A stretch of DNA of 64,000 nt, taken from positions 20,584,001-20,648,000 of the forward strand of contig OX579639.1 in the NCBI GenBank assembly GCA_951230915.1, read 5' to 3'. The translations under genes and the position numbers were made by a program. Shown piece after piece: positions 47,559 to 58,401 of this stretch (position 1 is its first letter; the number at the start of each line of letters is the position of its first letter). The stretch comes from Antitrichia curtipendula. Lineage: Eukaryota; Streptophyta; Bryopsida; Hypnales; Leucodontaceae. The notes beneath the pieces were generated by a model. It was given only the letters and a program-made list of their open reading frames with translations. It ran no database searches and was not told the DNA's origin.

Positions 47559-48186
47559 CCCGCTCAATAGAGAGAGAAATTTGTTGAGTGAGTGAGAAAC
47601 TGACGGGTGGGGAATTGAAGTTTAAGGTAGTGTGCTCTAAAAGCGTCCATCTTCTTCAGACCGCCCTTATTTTTAGGTGGAGAATGGAGATGGGGTGATC
47701 CTTAAATGGACCAGTTTAGCAATTGAATGCATGAAGGAAAAATTATTTTTCTATTGCAAGAGCCAATCATTGTCTTTGATTTCCGCTCATCTCTTTACAA
47801 GTTGCAAGTGGACAGATTTTGGAAGACCTATGGTCACAAATAGGTGCCTATGCCCTGAATCTTTGAAAATTCATAAGTAATTAAAAAATGCTTGGAAAAA
47901 TACAAAACCACTTGTAATACGTTCCACGTCTATTTTTCTTTCTCTGGATAATGATCTAAAAATATCTCTGTCCACGGAAGCCTGTGAAAAAGGTGGACCA
48001 GCTCTTAAATGGTCGCTTTAAGAGCATGTTACCTTACCTTACCTGCTGCGGCCTTTTACTGCCGCAGGGTGCCAAGTGGAGGCGTCTGTCCACGGCAGTA
48101 AAGCCCGCGCCCAAGCTCGTGCGACCTTCGTTCTTCCGGGAGAGGAAGGGATTGCTCTGAGACCTCATTCCACAAGAGCTTTGGCC
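47559..48186. other. Sequence right of the nest and upstream region of the FMN hydrolase gene
   Basis: 47559-47680 may be the displaced end of the Harbinger element. From about 48000 GC content rises; the probable leader of the FMN hydrolase/riboflavin kinase gene runs up to the ATG at 48187. The frame stays open upstream of that ATG to about 48076 without another ATG. No TATA box was assigned. Confidence 0.4.
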
Positions 48187-51100
48187 ATGGCGATCGGGAC
48201 GGACCCGGATCCAAACGAACACCACGTCTCGTTCGTGATCTTCGACCTCGACGGCACTTTGCTGGACACAGGTTGGTGGCAATTCTGGCAATTATTTGAA
48301 GCTGCTAACACAAAACAAACCTTTCTGTGAAGTAATCTTTTAAGAATGTTGAGCCATATAGCATTCGGGTTTTGTGCTTCTCTAGCGAAGAATTTCCTAA
48401 ATTGGAGTCGGGTTTATGCAATATCACCCCTTTTTTGTGATTTAGGCTTTTGCAGTAGCAGCTGGTCCGAATGCTTGAGGTACATACCATTCGTGCGATT
48501 TGCACCCTTCTGTGAATTAGGTCACATTCTGGCTTGAATTAGAAGCTACTAAGCTAATGAACATTCTGGGGTCAATTGTTTTCTAGCGTATGATTCCTGC
48601 ATTGGAGTTGGGTTTGTGCAGTATCCCCCTTTTTTGTGAATTTGGCAGCGGTATTAACAGCTGCTATGAATGCTAAGTTAGAGAATATTCTGTTGTTATT
48701 TATAGGATCGCAGATTGGAATTGGAGTTTATGCATTTTCACCCTTTCTTATTAATTAGGCTTTTTGTATTAGCAGCTGTTCCGAATGCTTGAGGTACACA
48801 CCATTCGGGTGATATCACCCTTCTGTGAATTAGGTCACATTCTGGTTTGAACCTTCTTCGTTGCGAATGTTGTTGCAGAGTCGTTAGTGGAGGAGGTGCT
48901 GGAGCGAGTGGTGACGAGCTACGGCAAGGACTGGGACGGAGGCCGAGGTGCGCAGAAGCGACTGGGGAAGCGGCCTTTGGAGGCCGCGGCTTCGGTTGTG
49001 GAGGAATATGGCCTCTCTTGCACTCCTGCTGCTCTTAACGACGAAGTCATCACTTTGCTTCAAGACAGGTAAGGTAACAACACCTGAATGCGTCCGAAAA
49101 AGGGTTTGAGCATGTTTACTATTACTGAACTGTAGAAGCTTTTGTAGGGTCTGGTTGGTAGTTGAAAAAGGATTGTAGATTCTCTCAGGATGCAGCTTTT
49201 GGACTCTTTATGAAAAAATCGTGAAAATAGGTGTACCTAAAAGCAACCCTAGGCTCTCATGTATAGAGGCTCATGTATAGAGCCTGTACATTTTAGGCAA
49301 GAATTTAAATGTGGATGTTTTTTGTAAACCTGTCACAAAATGAGGTGCCGTTACCTTAAGTCACTTCTCATGGCTTTCTGTGGAATTGAAATTAATCATG
49401 CAGAATCGTAGAAGTGCAAGAACCCTTGGGAAATAACTTGATGAAGAACTTTTGTGAAATAATTTCAATGATAATTTCATTTTGTGAAGGATTTATGGCC
49501 TGCTGAGTTTTCAAAATCGTCGGGCTTGAAATGTCTTGGTGTTAACCCTGAAGAAAGAGAAGCACGAATTGAGCCTCAGAATGTTTAGCAGTTTTGAGTA
49601 GGTCATATGGTGACTTTCAAGACAGGGAAGTTACTCCTTATGACCTTCTGTGGAATTGAAACTAATCATACAGAATCGTAGAAGAACTTTCAAAGAAGGT
49701 GAAAAATGTAATGGAGAACCCTTGTGAAAAAAATGCAGTGAAAAATTCATTTTTGTGTAGGATTTATGGTTTGTTGAGAGTTCAAAATCTTTGGGCTTGG
49801 AATGCCTTGGTTCTTAAACCCTAAAAAAGAGAAGCTTGAATTGAAACCCAGAGTTTTAGCCGTTTTTGAGTAGATCGTAAGGTGACTCTCTTTCGTCCAA
49901 TTTCTGTTTAATTTTTGACCAACAGAGGCAATGTTCTTCACTATTTCCAGTGACATGAAACTTGACCCGCTCTAGATTCAATTTTCGTTCAATATAATCA
50001 ATCAAATTGGTCATTTACAACAATGGATCTTAATTTGGCCTTTTAAGATTTAGGGTTTCGATTCTGGGGTTTAAGGGTTAAATCTCCTATGACATCTGTG
50101 TGGAAACCTATTTCACGTGTGCATTTCATTTCATGTTCATTGCTATGTTTGCCGTTATTGTTTCTGCTTTTGTTGCTGTAATGATTCTGTCTTGCTGGTG
50201 AGTTTGTAGATGGAAGAACGCTCGGCCACTACCAGGGGCCATTCGACTTGTGAAGCATTTGCACAGCCACCGAGTTCCTCTGGCCATTGCCTCCAGCTCT
50301 CCTGCCGAAATCATCAAAACCAAGCTCTCGCACCAATCAGGTTCCGCATTCATCAGGTTTTGTTTCCATTACAGTTTTCTTGAAAATCTCTTAGTGTGAT
50401 TAATGCGCAAAATTCTCCTGCCGTTTTCCTTCGAGTTTAGGATAGTTCAGGGCTAAGGCTTTATTTCTTGCTACAGGTTGGACACACTACTTTCCAGTGA
50501 TTGTGGCTGGGGATATGGTGCAGAATGGGAAGCCTGCCCCTGATATGTGAGCTTCTGATTACGAGCTCTTTTTCAATTATTTTCTTTCCTTTCTCCTCAC
50601 CTTTTTTCAAAACTTTGATACCTCTCCAGTGTCTGATGTTTGAATTTGTAAAGAGGATGGAAGAAAATACTCGACAATAGTAAACCTAATAATATTTCTG
50701 ATGATTTGCAGATTTCTAGAAGCAGCAAGGCAACTGAATGCAGACGCAAGCAAATGCCTTGTTATTGAAGATGCTCCGTAAGCTTGATTTCCTTTTTAAA
50801 TATTTGAAGCCTTGAGAAGCAATGATACGAACTTACACACATTGAATTATGTGAACTGAAGATTGGATTAATTGTACTCTTTGTGCAGCTCTTAATGAGC
50901 ATGAGTCCCTAAGAAGAGATTCAGTTCTCTCCGCTAGTTTCCCAACACATGAGGAGGATCCTTGACACTTTGTCTAGCAAAGTTGAGTTCATTTGAACAA
51001 GTGAGAGATTTGAAAACAAAGGGCCATTGGCTTCATATGTGGGATAATTTCTGTTGCTTGCTTTGGCGTGGCTTCGCTCTAAATTACTCTAATACTCGTC

Positions 51101-52749
51101 GTTTTTCTCAAAATGTGTCATGTCACTACTACTGACGAATGTTATGTGGTTGCATGAATTAGTGTTATTATCTTCTTATCCCTGGACTGCATAAGTTGCT
51201 CTTATGAAACAGTACTTTGCTCGATTTTAAGTTTATTGGACCTTAGATTTTGAGGGGTCCTGTGGCTTTGGGTTGCGCAGGACTGGCGTGGTGGCAGGCA
51301 AGGCTGCAGGAATGCAAGTCGTGGTAGTGCCTTCCATGCCATCCAAGGACGCTCGCCCTTTGTACTCTTCAGCCGACATGATTTACTCTTCTCTTCTGGA
51401 CTTTGAGCCTCAAGTCTGGGGCTTGCCTCCTCTGAATGACCGTAATTTCCTTGGACCATAAACCATATCAGCCAGCAGAAACACTGTTTTTTTTCTCAGT
51501 AAATTTTAGAATTAAATGTTAGTTTCTGTTCTCTTGTTTTTAGATTTTCATATTCTCCATCAGTAGAAGTTTGAGCGTTTGCAACGCCTGGTTCAGGAAT
51601 TGGAGGCGCACTATGTATAGAACCATGGTACATGGGTGGTCCAGTGATTAAAGGGTTTGGTCGTGGTTCAAGAGTTCTGGGAATCCCTACTGGTATGTAT
51701 TCTCAAGCAGCTGCCATTTCTCCCTTCTGATTAAATTTTTTTTTCCCTCGCCAGTTGGTTCCATCGCAGTCTCTCCGGAACTTATTTGATTTTAGATGAG
51801 GAGTGAAGAGTAGATTTTTTTTCTCCGTGCTTGTGATGTGCAGCCAACCTTCCAACGAGTGCTTTTGCAAACCAGTTGGCTGAGCACGTGTGTGGGATCT
51901 ACATTGGCTGGGCTGGGCTCTCCAACAGAGGTGTCTACAAGATGGTGATGAGTGTGGGTTGGAATCCTTTCTTTGACAACAGCCAAAAGACAGTGGTGAG
52001 TATTGGGAGCTAAGGGAGTGACGGACGAGTGTTGCTAAATTGCCTATTGTTTCAAAATAGAATTATACGATAGACTTTGATTTCTTATACCTGAAGTGAA
52101 TAATCAACTGGCGGTGTAAAAATACTCTATAGTGTACTCTGTAGTGATCACTTTGATTTTAGAAAAGTTCATTTTAAACACTTGTTCGCATTGGTACCTC
52201 TACCTTAATTCTGTTCTCAACAATTCCAGTGTACACCATGATCCATATTCCAGTCGCTTCTAATAATGGTCTTATGGGTCATTGCAATGCACAGGAGCCC
52301 TGGATACTTCACGACTTCTCAGAAGACTTCTATGGAGAGGAGCTACGGCTCATTGTTGTTGGATACATCCGCCCAGAGGTGACTGAATTCTCCTTAATTC
52401 TGGGATTCTTATCCTCAGTCTTTCACTTCCAAATTGAGTTGTACTTGCTGAGTTTCTGGTTCGTAAATGCAATTTTTTGCAGAGATGTGAATGGATTTAA
52501 CTAGATCGAGCTTATAGTCTGAGCTTATGTGTAGTTGAGATCATTGTGAGTGACATACTTTTGTAAACCTCCCTCAGTGTGCCCAGTGTTTATACTTTGT
52601 TTCAGGCCAATTTTACCACGTTAGACGATTTAGTGAAGAAGATTCACGAAGATGGGAGGGTTGCACACGCAGCTCTGGAGATGAAACCGTTTGTAGACTT
52701 CGCTGAAGATGGCTACCTAACAACCACACTTCCTGCGGCAGTAGTGTAA
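48187..52749 (+). CDS. FMN/FHY: Bifunctional FMN hydrolase / riboflavin kinase
   Basis: Plant fusion of a HAD-type FMN phosphatase and a C-terminal riboflavin kinase; it makes FMN from riboflavin and ATP and can reverse the step, probably in the cytosol. Exons: 48187-48271, 48879-49068, 50210-50340, 50477-50546, 50712-50777, 51281-51441, 51597-51692, 51844-51995, 52295-52378, 52606-52749, all GT-AG and in phase; 392 residues. HAD landmarks: FDLDGTLLDT (nucleophile D20, D22), IASSS (118-122), NGKPAPD, VIEDAPTGVVAGKAAG. Kinase landmarks: EPWYMGGPVIKGFGRGS, GIPTANLP (the PTAN motif), GVYKMVMSVGWNPFF, EPWILHDF (E is the expected catalytic base) and YGEELRLIVVGYIRPE. Exon 7 starts at 51597 because LNDRIGGALCIEPW then matches the family. 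The ATG chosen is the first in frame. No targeting peptide is evident. Confidence 0.95.
48395..48850 (+). repeat. Three degenerate tandem repeats in intron 1
   Basis: Units begin with attggagt..gggtttatgca near 48401, 48602 and 48718. The first and third end almost identically (gtccgaatgcttgaggtaca, then cttctgtgaattaggtcaca). The middle unit is shortened. Together they account for most of the intron between the first two exons of the FMN hydrolase gene. Confidence 0.65.
49360..49890 (+). repeat. Tandem duplication (~260 bp) in intron 2
   Basis: Segments 49370-49620 and 49635-49885 share a run of phrases in the same order: ttctgtggaattgaaa.taatcat.cagaatcg, ggatttatgg, ttcaaaatc.t.gggcttg, and tttgagtag.tc.ta.ggtgac. 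The copies differ by many substitutions and short indels, so the duplication is not recent. Confidence 0.65.
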
Positions 52750-53842
52750 AGGGTTCATGATCACTTACTCCGACATTTATTATTGCGGTCGTTTTTCGCA
52801 AATACCTTCATTCACAGATTAAACAAGTGTTGTTGTAGTCTCCTCCATTGCGTAGAATCCTGCTATCAGGGCTGTGGAAAGGAATGTCTGCAGAGAAAGC
52901 ACTGCAACTCTGTAGCTTTGACAAGCGCTCCACCAGATTGCACTGCCATTGTGCTAAGTAAGGTTCGACCCATTTCTATGAGAAAACTCTTGCCCCATTT
53001 AAAGTGCAGCATCTTCTATCAGTCGGATGAGCTCGTTTCAGATAATCTAGGAATCTCTCCTGCTACAGCAAAATTGTGAGGACAAACCAGGAACATGAAA
53101 AACTCTTGTTTTGTCCAACGAGTGGGATTTCGATTTAAGGCATGAGATCTTGACTGTAGATTTTACTACCATAGCCTGAGGTCATGCCAAATCAGAGAAA
53201 ATCAAGCAACATGTGCATTCTGTAGTCCAGCTGGTCAAAAAATTGGGGGCTGGAATGGCGCCAATTTCACGATATTGAAAGAGGCTGATTTGGCATTGTG
53301 TTGATCGATTTGCAATGAAGTTGGTACTCAGATACTTGCGCGCAGTTTGCAAGATCGATCGATCCCTTGAGTGGACCTGACCAATTTCGATCACCCAATT
53401 TGATTAGTCCAATTGATTGATTTGAAACGATTGAGCGTATAGAGTTACCAGTGAATCCGAAGAGGCGCTCGAGTGTGCTGAAGTGAATGAATGTGAAGAG
53501 TCCCTCTGTACAAATTCAGCCCTTTATATGTCATTCAAAAGCGCACATTCATGTCAGGGAGTTACTCCTGAAGTCCGGATCGACATGTACATGCGTGACA
53601 GGAACCAGGAATTCAAACGACCTTCTTGAAATTCGTCGAGAGTCTCCAAACAATGATTCACTGAAAGATTGGTTCAATGCCGACCTTTTTATTGAAGAAT
53701 ATCAATCTGTCCCCGAATGTGACTTGATTGTACGCTGCCACATACGTACAGTATGCAATTAAGTGGCGAACAAATTAAAGATTCTAAGCAAGGATTCGAA
53801 TTAATTCTCGGCGCGCGCCAACCGATCGACGAGGTCAGCTAG
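52750..53842. other. Intergenic region between two convergent genes
   Basis: This holds the 3' ends of the FMN hydrolase transcript (from the left) and of the peroxidase transcript (from the right). Short open frames at 52783-53079 and 53487-53762 lack recognisable domains. Clusters of GATCGATC words occur near 53350. Confidence 0.45.
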
Positions 53843-54922
53843 CTAGTTCACGTAACGGCATTGTCTCCGAATCTCGCCGGCAGTGCCCTTGAGTACGTCC
53901 ACCTGGCTGAGCGCCACCATGGCCGCGGCGAAGTTGGCGTTGAAAGTGTTTCTGTCGGTGTTGGTTTGCACCAGGCCCTGCGTGCGCGCGTCCGCCCACA
54001 TGCTCTGATCCGACGTGAGCAGGCCCCGTTTGTTCACGATGTTCTTGAAGAATTGCGCGTCGAACTTGGTGGGCGACACCAAATCCAGGTTCACTTCCAC
54101 GTCGCGGAGGCCGGCCATGGGGCACTTCTTCTTGAGGTCCTGGGCGAAGTGCGCCTGCAAGCTTGGGTCGACTTTGGCGCCGTGGATGCGGTCGTCGATG
54201 GAGCTGCAAGCGGCCTGCCCGATGGTGTGCGCGCCCGCGAGGGTCACCATCTGCGCGGCGTTCAGCCCCTTCCTCGCAAACGCCTGCAGCAGCGCCGGCA
54301 CCGTGTTGTTGGGTGTGAGCAGGTTCTCGGGGACCTCCGAGGCCAGAGACACCTTGCCGTCGCGTCGGCCCGCGGGAACGGCCCAGCTCTGCCCGCCCGT
54401 CAAGATGACGCTGTCGCGCACGGCGAACTGCAGCACGTCGGCGCAGGAGACGACGCCGGGACAGGCCCGCTCGACGGCCTCCTTGGCGGCGTCCACGGCC
54501 TCGAAGCCATGCAGACCGGCGTTGATAACAGCCGTCTTCTCGGTTGCGGATCCATCGAGGAGCACGGACGCGTCGCAGCCACGGACGAAGCAGTCGTGGT
54601 ACGCCAGGCGGAGGACGCCGGGCGCCACGCTGCGGTCCTTCAGGAACGACGAGCGCAAGGATTCGTAGACGATGGTCTCGACGTTGGGGCACGAGTGCTT
54701 GTAGAACCCGTCCTCACAACTGCCGCCACTATGGATGTTGGGATTACCGTTGCTGCTGCTCTCGGATCCGGAGTGCGCCGCGACGAGGGCGGGGGCGGCG
54801 CTCATGAGGATCATGCTGATCAGGATGCTGGCTGCCGCGCACTTGATGAGCGCCTGGTTATTATTTCCGGAGGAGCTCCCTCCCATCGTGCTGGCAGCCT
54901 GATGCGACCGCGAAACGGCCAT
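53843..54922 (-). CDS. Class III (secretory) plant peroxidase, intronless
   Basis: Haem peroxidase that oxidises phenolics with H2O2 in the wall or apoplast. It is an uninterrupted frame of 359 residues. A hydrophobic stretch (about 27-49, ending LVAAHS) is the probable signal peptide; a Ser/Gly/Asn-rich spacer precedes the mature domain. The distal site is R105 and H109 in LRLAYHDCFVRGCDASVLL (Tyr where Phe is usual before the His); proximal His232 is in MVTLAGAHTIGQAAC. All eight disulfide cysteines are present (78, 111, 116, 154, 160, 239, 267, 355). GRRDG and FDAQFFKN motifs are also seen. Two ATGs exist; the first is used, and the second (codon 13) is possible. The gene is very GC-rich against its AT-rich surroundings and lacks the introns common in this family. 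The specific isoform cannot be named. Confidence 0.95.
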   Translation of the reverse strand: MAVSRSHQAASTMGGSSSGNNNQALIKCAAASILISMILMSAAPALVAAHSGSESSSNGNPNIHSGGSCEDGFYKHSCPNVETIVYESLRSSFLKDRSVAPGVLRLAYHDCFVRGCDASVLLDGSATEKTAVINAGLHGFEAVDAAKEAVERACPGVVSCADVLQFAVRDSVILTGGQSWAVPAGRRDGKVSLASEVPENLLTPNNTVPALLQAFARKGLNAAQMVTLAGAHTIGQAACSSIDDRIHGAKVDPSLQAHFAQDLKKKCPMAGLRDVEVNLDLVSPTKFDAQFFKNIVNKRGLLTSDQSMWADARTQGLVQTNTDRNTFNANFAAAMVALSQVDVLKGTAGEIRRQCRYVN

Positions 54923-55625
54923 TGTCTAGCTTGTATTTTGCAGCTAGAGGCGGTCGACGAAGTACGTTCTGAACTGTTATTCGATCGATATATTACCCAC
55001 TCGATCGATCGAATCATTCAATATTGACTCTGGCAACCGTCAGTACTTGATCTAGCAAACCTGCAAGTCGGGAAACTTGTGAAGTATGTGACTTAGTTGA
55101 TCTAGTAAGAGCTTAATCAAAGCTTGAAACTTGCTGGTGAGCTGAGTGCATGAATGGAAGTAGTGATGATGATGATGGATTGAGTTTCAAACCTCTCAGA
55201 CTTCTGCATATATATACTTGCTGCTGCAAGCGCACTCAGGCACGATCAGCTAGCTCGATCGAATTCTCGATCGATCAGTGAATCAGTGCATGCGTGCACT
55301 CGCTTTGCTCGTCTTGCCATTCGTCATTAATTCAAGACGCGCCGGAAGGGAAAGTCTGTTAGTAGCCACCTGGGCCACGAATAAATTTTCCGGAAGTCTT
55401 CGATTTGCAGGAACTCTGAACAGTGTGATTCGGAAGAGTCTTTCCTTCGATTCCCGGACGGTTACTTGTCACTTAACTGGGGACTCCATACTCGAATTCT
55501 GACTCGAAATTAAGCTTTGCGACTGGTTGTTTGCTTATTCAGCGTGGACGACGCCGCTCTTTATAATCCCCTTTCAGGTTTTTGAGTGTGGGCGGCATGG
55601 GTGGCGGGCCAGATGCGAGGGATAC
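54923..55625 (-). promoter_or_regulatory. Peroxidase promoter and leader with TATA box and CGATCGAT clusters
   Basis: On the - strand a TATATATA box lies at about 55207-55216, roughly 290 bp upstream of the start codon, which would place transcription initiation near 55180. Palindromic CGATCGAT/AGCTAGCT words cluster at 54978-55013 and 55245-55280 and recur downstream of the gene near 53350 and 53835. Whether they bind a factor is unknown. The + strand frame at 55278-55502 has no recognisable content. Confidence 0.5.
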
Positions 55626-56100
55626 TAAGGTAAACCAACCCATTGTGGTCAAATGACCCATAGTGGACACCTACCTCATGACCCTATCATGGTTTTTTCA
55701 ATTTTTTCAGATTTTGCCTTCAATGCATGTCTTACATGACAGTAATGAAGTAGTTAGTGACTTCATTAGGAACTTCTAATTTTTCAGTGAGAATTCATTG
55801 TGAGAATTGACTTTTAAGGCTTTCCATGTTAGAAAAGATTTTGACTGCTTTAGGTGAGCCAAATGAGCATGATGAATTCAGATTTTGTTGGATAAAAGGT
55901 AGTCTACAAACTCTTATGGGCAAAAATGCATTGAACACTTCAAAAATTCATAGCAAATTCACATTTTGTCAGAAGAAGATAATTTTAATTGCTCTCATTG
56001 TTTCTTGCACTTGTACTATTGTGGGAAAAAAATTAAAAAATTTCAGTAACCACATGATGTCAAGCTCCTTATTTTGACCACTATGGGCTGGTTTACCTTA
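55626..56100. mobile_element. TIR element with TAAGGTAAACC ends, copy 1
   Basis: The left end is TAAGGTAAACCAACCCATTG; the right end is CTATGGGCTGGTTTACCTTA, its inverse with one change. It is 475 bp long and non-coding. The interior is homologous to 58402-58918 in the same orientation (for example around gtctacaaactcttatgg and ttcatagcaaattcacattttgtc). If the outer TA belongs to the target, the duplication would be TA. Confidence 0.7.
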
Positions 56101-56236
56101 CTTCAACTCCAGGAAATGGAAGCGTAATGACATGATCCTCTCAAATTCGATTTCACACCGGAGGAAGCACAACAGTCAGAGGGGTTTCCCACTTAGGGCC
56201 TCCTGCCATGTGAGCTGGTTGGGCAAAGTTAGTCAG

Positions 56237-56387
56237 CACTAGAAGAAACCTATGTTTTTTATGTCAACAATAACATCCAATGAACATCATAAACAACATA
56301 AAAACAGCTAGATGTCAAAATAGATGTCCAAAATTTTTTGTCACAAACATACTCAACATGTCAAAAAAACATAGGTTTCTTTTAGTG
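56237..56387. mobile_element. CACTA-ended MITE
   Basis: The left end CACTAGAAGAAACCTATG and the right end CATAGGTTTCTTTTAGTG are inverse copies with one mismatch, and the terminal repeat extends about 25 bp. It is 151 bp long. The first 12 bases equal those of the foldback MITE at 43561, so both probably used the same transposase. Flanks cag and tgg do not show a clean 3-bp duplication. Confidence 0.65.
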
Positions 56388-56777
56388 TGGGGAGCTACAG
56401 GGTCCAAGTTTGCAATTGTAATTGTATTGCCATGTGGACCCGGTGGGTGGGCGAGAGAGATCGATTAAGAATCCACAACGTACTGATTCCCTCAATAGTG
56501 TCCAATTTCAACTAATGGGGTTGTCCACCAATTTTGATGAAACTTGAAATCCTCCTTTTTCGCTCACCGAGGCTAACAAGACAATTGGTTTTCACTTCTT
56601 GTCTTCTAATATATTTTTTATTGCCTGGCTCGCATGGCAAGAGCTAGGAGGCCTTCACCCCCCTAATTAAAGTCCCAAAGTCCCTTTAGGGGACAAAATG
56701 AACTTCAGGTAGACTCACCACTCATATTACCTCAATTCTTGATGAGGTTTTTGATACTTTTTTTGTAAGAAACAAAT

Positions 56778-56894
56778 ATTTTGTTAAAATGGTAGTTTTC
56801 TACAAACTTGGTACTTTTACATGGTCTGAAATCTATACATGTCGTACAAATGAATGGAAAAATGTTGTATGGAATACCGCCATTTTAACAAAAT
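56778..56894. mobile_element. Small TIR MITE (ATTTTGTTAAAATGG ends)
   Basis: A perfect 15-bp terminal inverted repeat bounds a 117-bp non-coding segment. A longer relative with internal tandem copies lies at about 63030-63310; the two share acatggtctgaaatctata-like words and the ending ataccgccattt. Confidence 0.55.
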
Positions 56895-57199
56895 TTCCTA
56901 TAAGACAAAAAATAACATTAACTTCTTAGGAATATAATTTCTATTTCAACCAGTGCTCAGGAGCAAAAGTTATGGTACAATAATTAAGATCAAAATGGGA
57001 GAGATTAGGAAGCCAAAAAAGTTCACAAAAACTTGAACATTAGAGAAATTATGAAAGTTCACAAAAACTTAAACATTAGAGAAATTATAAGGCCTCTCGA
57101 GGGCCGCTCCGCAACCCTTTCAAGACCCCAAAGTTTAGTTTTGGCTTGGAATTTTTTTCTCCTACACTCGTTCACCTTTTGTCGGATGAGTGGATGACT

Positions 57200-58290
57200 G
57201 TCACCAATTCAAAATCTAAGTACAAATTTTTAATAATCAAGGTTTAGGTGTTCTAATTCATCTCAATCCTGATTATTAAATAACTTAAATTCATATGCAT
57301 CTTGCACATTAAATAAGTTATGGAAAAATAAAAAAATATCCATAATATTTCAATAACCATCTACCTTTCAATTTTTTTTGTATGGCAATGTGAAGTACTT
57401 ACTTTATGGACATTTGAGAGATTGAAGGTGAAAAAAGAAGCAATTTATACAAGTTGGGTAGTAGTAGTTAGCACAATCCATGTGGGTTATGTATATTAGG
57501 CTTAATAGGAACTCAACTGCTCATAGTTGAGCTAAAATAAGATTGTTCTCAAAGTCAAATTTTAAACCTCATTTAAGCATAGTAGAATAAAAAATTTCAA
57601 ACAATTTTGAACTATAAAAAGTTAGGGAATTAAGCTAAGTTTTATATTTAAGAATTGGTTGGAGGTTTAGAGCCTCCAAATAGAAGTTATATCCAAAAAA
57701 ATGTCCCTTCCAACCCCTCTTTGAAATTTGACCATTACTTTTAATTGGAGTCTCCAAATATCAAATGGATTTTTGGAGAGGAAATTTAACTTGATTCTCC
57801 ACATTAACTTAGTTCAAAATTGTTTGAAATTTTTTATTCTACTATATTTAAATGAGCTCTAAAATTTGACTTTGAGCACAATTCTTATTTTAACTTAACT
57901 ATGAGCGGTTGAGCTCTTATTGAACCTAATTTACATATTCCACATGGATTGTGCTAACTCCTACTACCCAACTTGTATAAATTGCTTCTCTTCTCAACTA
58001 CAATCATGCTATACTAGGTGGCTTGTAAAGTTAGTTAGAAAGTTTTAGAGTTTATATAATTTTGTGACAATCAGCATTAAAAGCCACTTCAATTTGCTTA
58101 ATTTCACTTAATTTGTTAAATTGTCAATTAATCATGATGCACTTTGATAAAGGTAAACAAAACTTTGTTACAAGCTAATTACGAAGTTTTGGTATCTTAT
58201 CTTAAAAGTCAGGGTATCTGACCATCCACTGTAGCTAGATTTGTTAAGGAGACTATTTTCAATTAATAGATTGGTTTGGTCACTTTTTGA
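57200..58290. mobile_element. Long-inverted-repeat element, copy A
   Basis: Two arms of ~180-200 bp (about 57436-57620 and 57790-57995) are inverse copies: tttatacaagttgggtagta, acaatccatgtgg, tcatagtt and ttcaaacaattttgaactat each recur inverted. The right portion extends to ..tctattaat-type sequence and ggtttggtcactttttgac near 58285, which matches, inverted, the left end of copy B at about 60120. No coding was seen. The left limit is approximate. Confidence 0.55.
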
Positions 58291-58401
58291 CGTCCCTCCT
58301 AAGGCCTGATTTCTCCCCTAATGAATAAATTATCTTAATTTTTATTTTCTCATAGATTTTCTTTTTTCTACACGTAAATCTTTAATATATTTCATTTAGA
58401 T

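Larger units (their letters stand above)
38200..47700. mobile_element. PIF/Harbinger-like transposon disrupted by nested insertions
   Basis: Two convergent gene remnants characterise PIF/Harbinger elements: a Myb/SANT-like DNA-binding protein gene on + (about 38780-39163) and a DDE nuclease gene on - (about 40990-39510). The nuclease gene is interrupted by a palindromic MITE at 40052-40202. A Copia retrotransposon (41250-47549) is inserted upstream of the nuclease start, so DNA beyond 47558 may be the displaced end of this element. A GGGC-start sequence near 38205 could be the left terminus, but no clear terminal repeat pair or 3-bp duplication was confirmed, so both outer limits are estimates. 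Confidence 0.65.

Noticed and set aside
48076..48186. N-terminal extension of the FMN hydrolase from 48076
   Set aside because: The frame is open but begins with GTG and contains no ATG before 48187; plant nuclear genes normally start at ATG.
52783..53079. 98-codon frame after the riboflavin kinase stop codon
   Set aside because: Does not start with ATG, has no recognisable domain and lies where the 3' UTR is expected.
53835..54692. 285-codon Arg-rich frame on the - strand overlapping the peroxidase
   Set aside because: Shadow frame of the peroxidase; low-complexity Arg/Gly composition and no domain.
53861..55027. 388-codon frame on the + strand opposite the peroxidase
   Set aside because: It mirrors the GC-rich peroxidase coding strand, has no family motifs, and is explained by codon bias of the true gene on the - strand.
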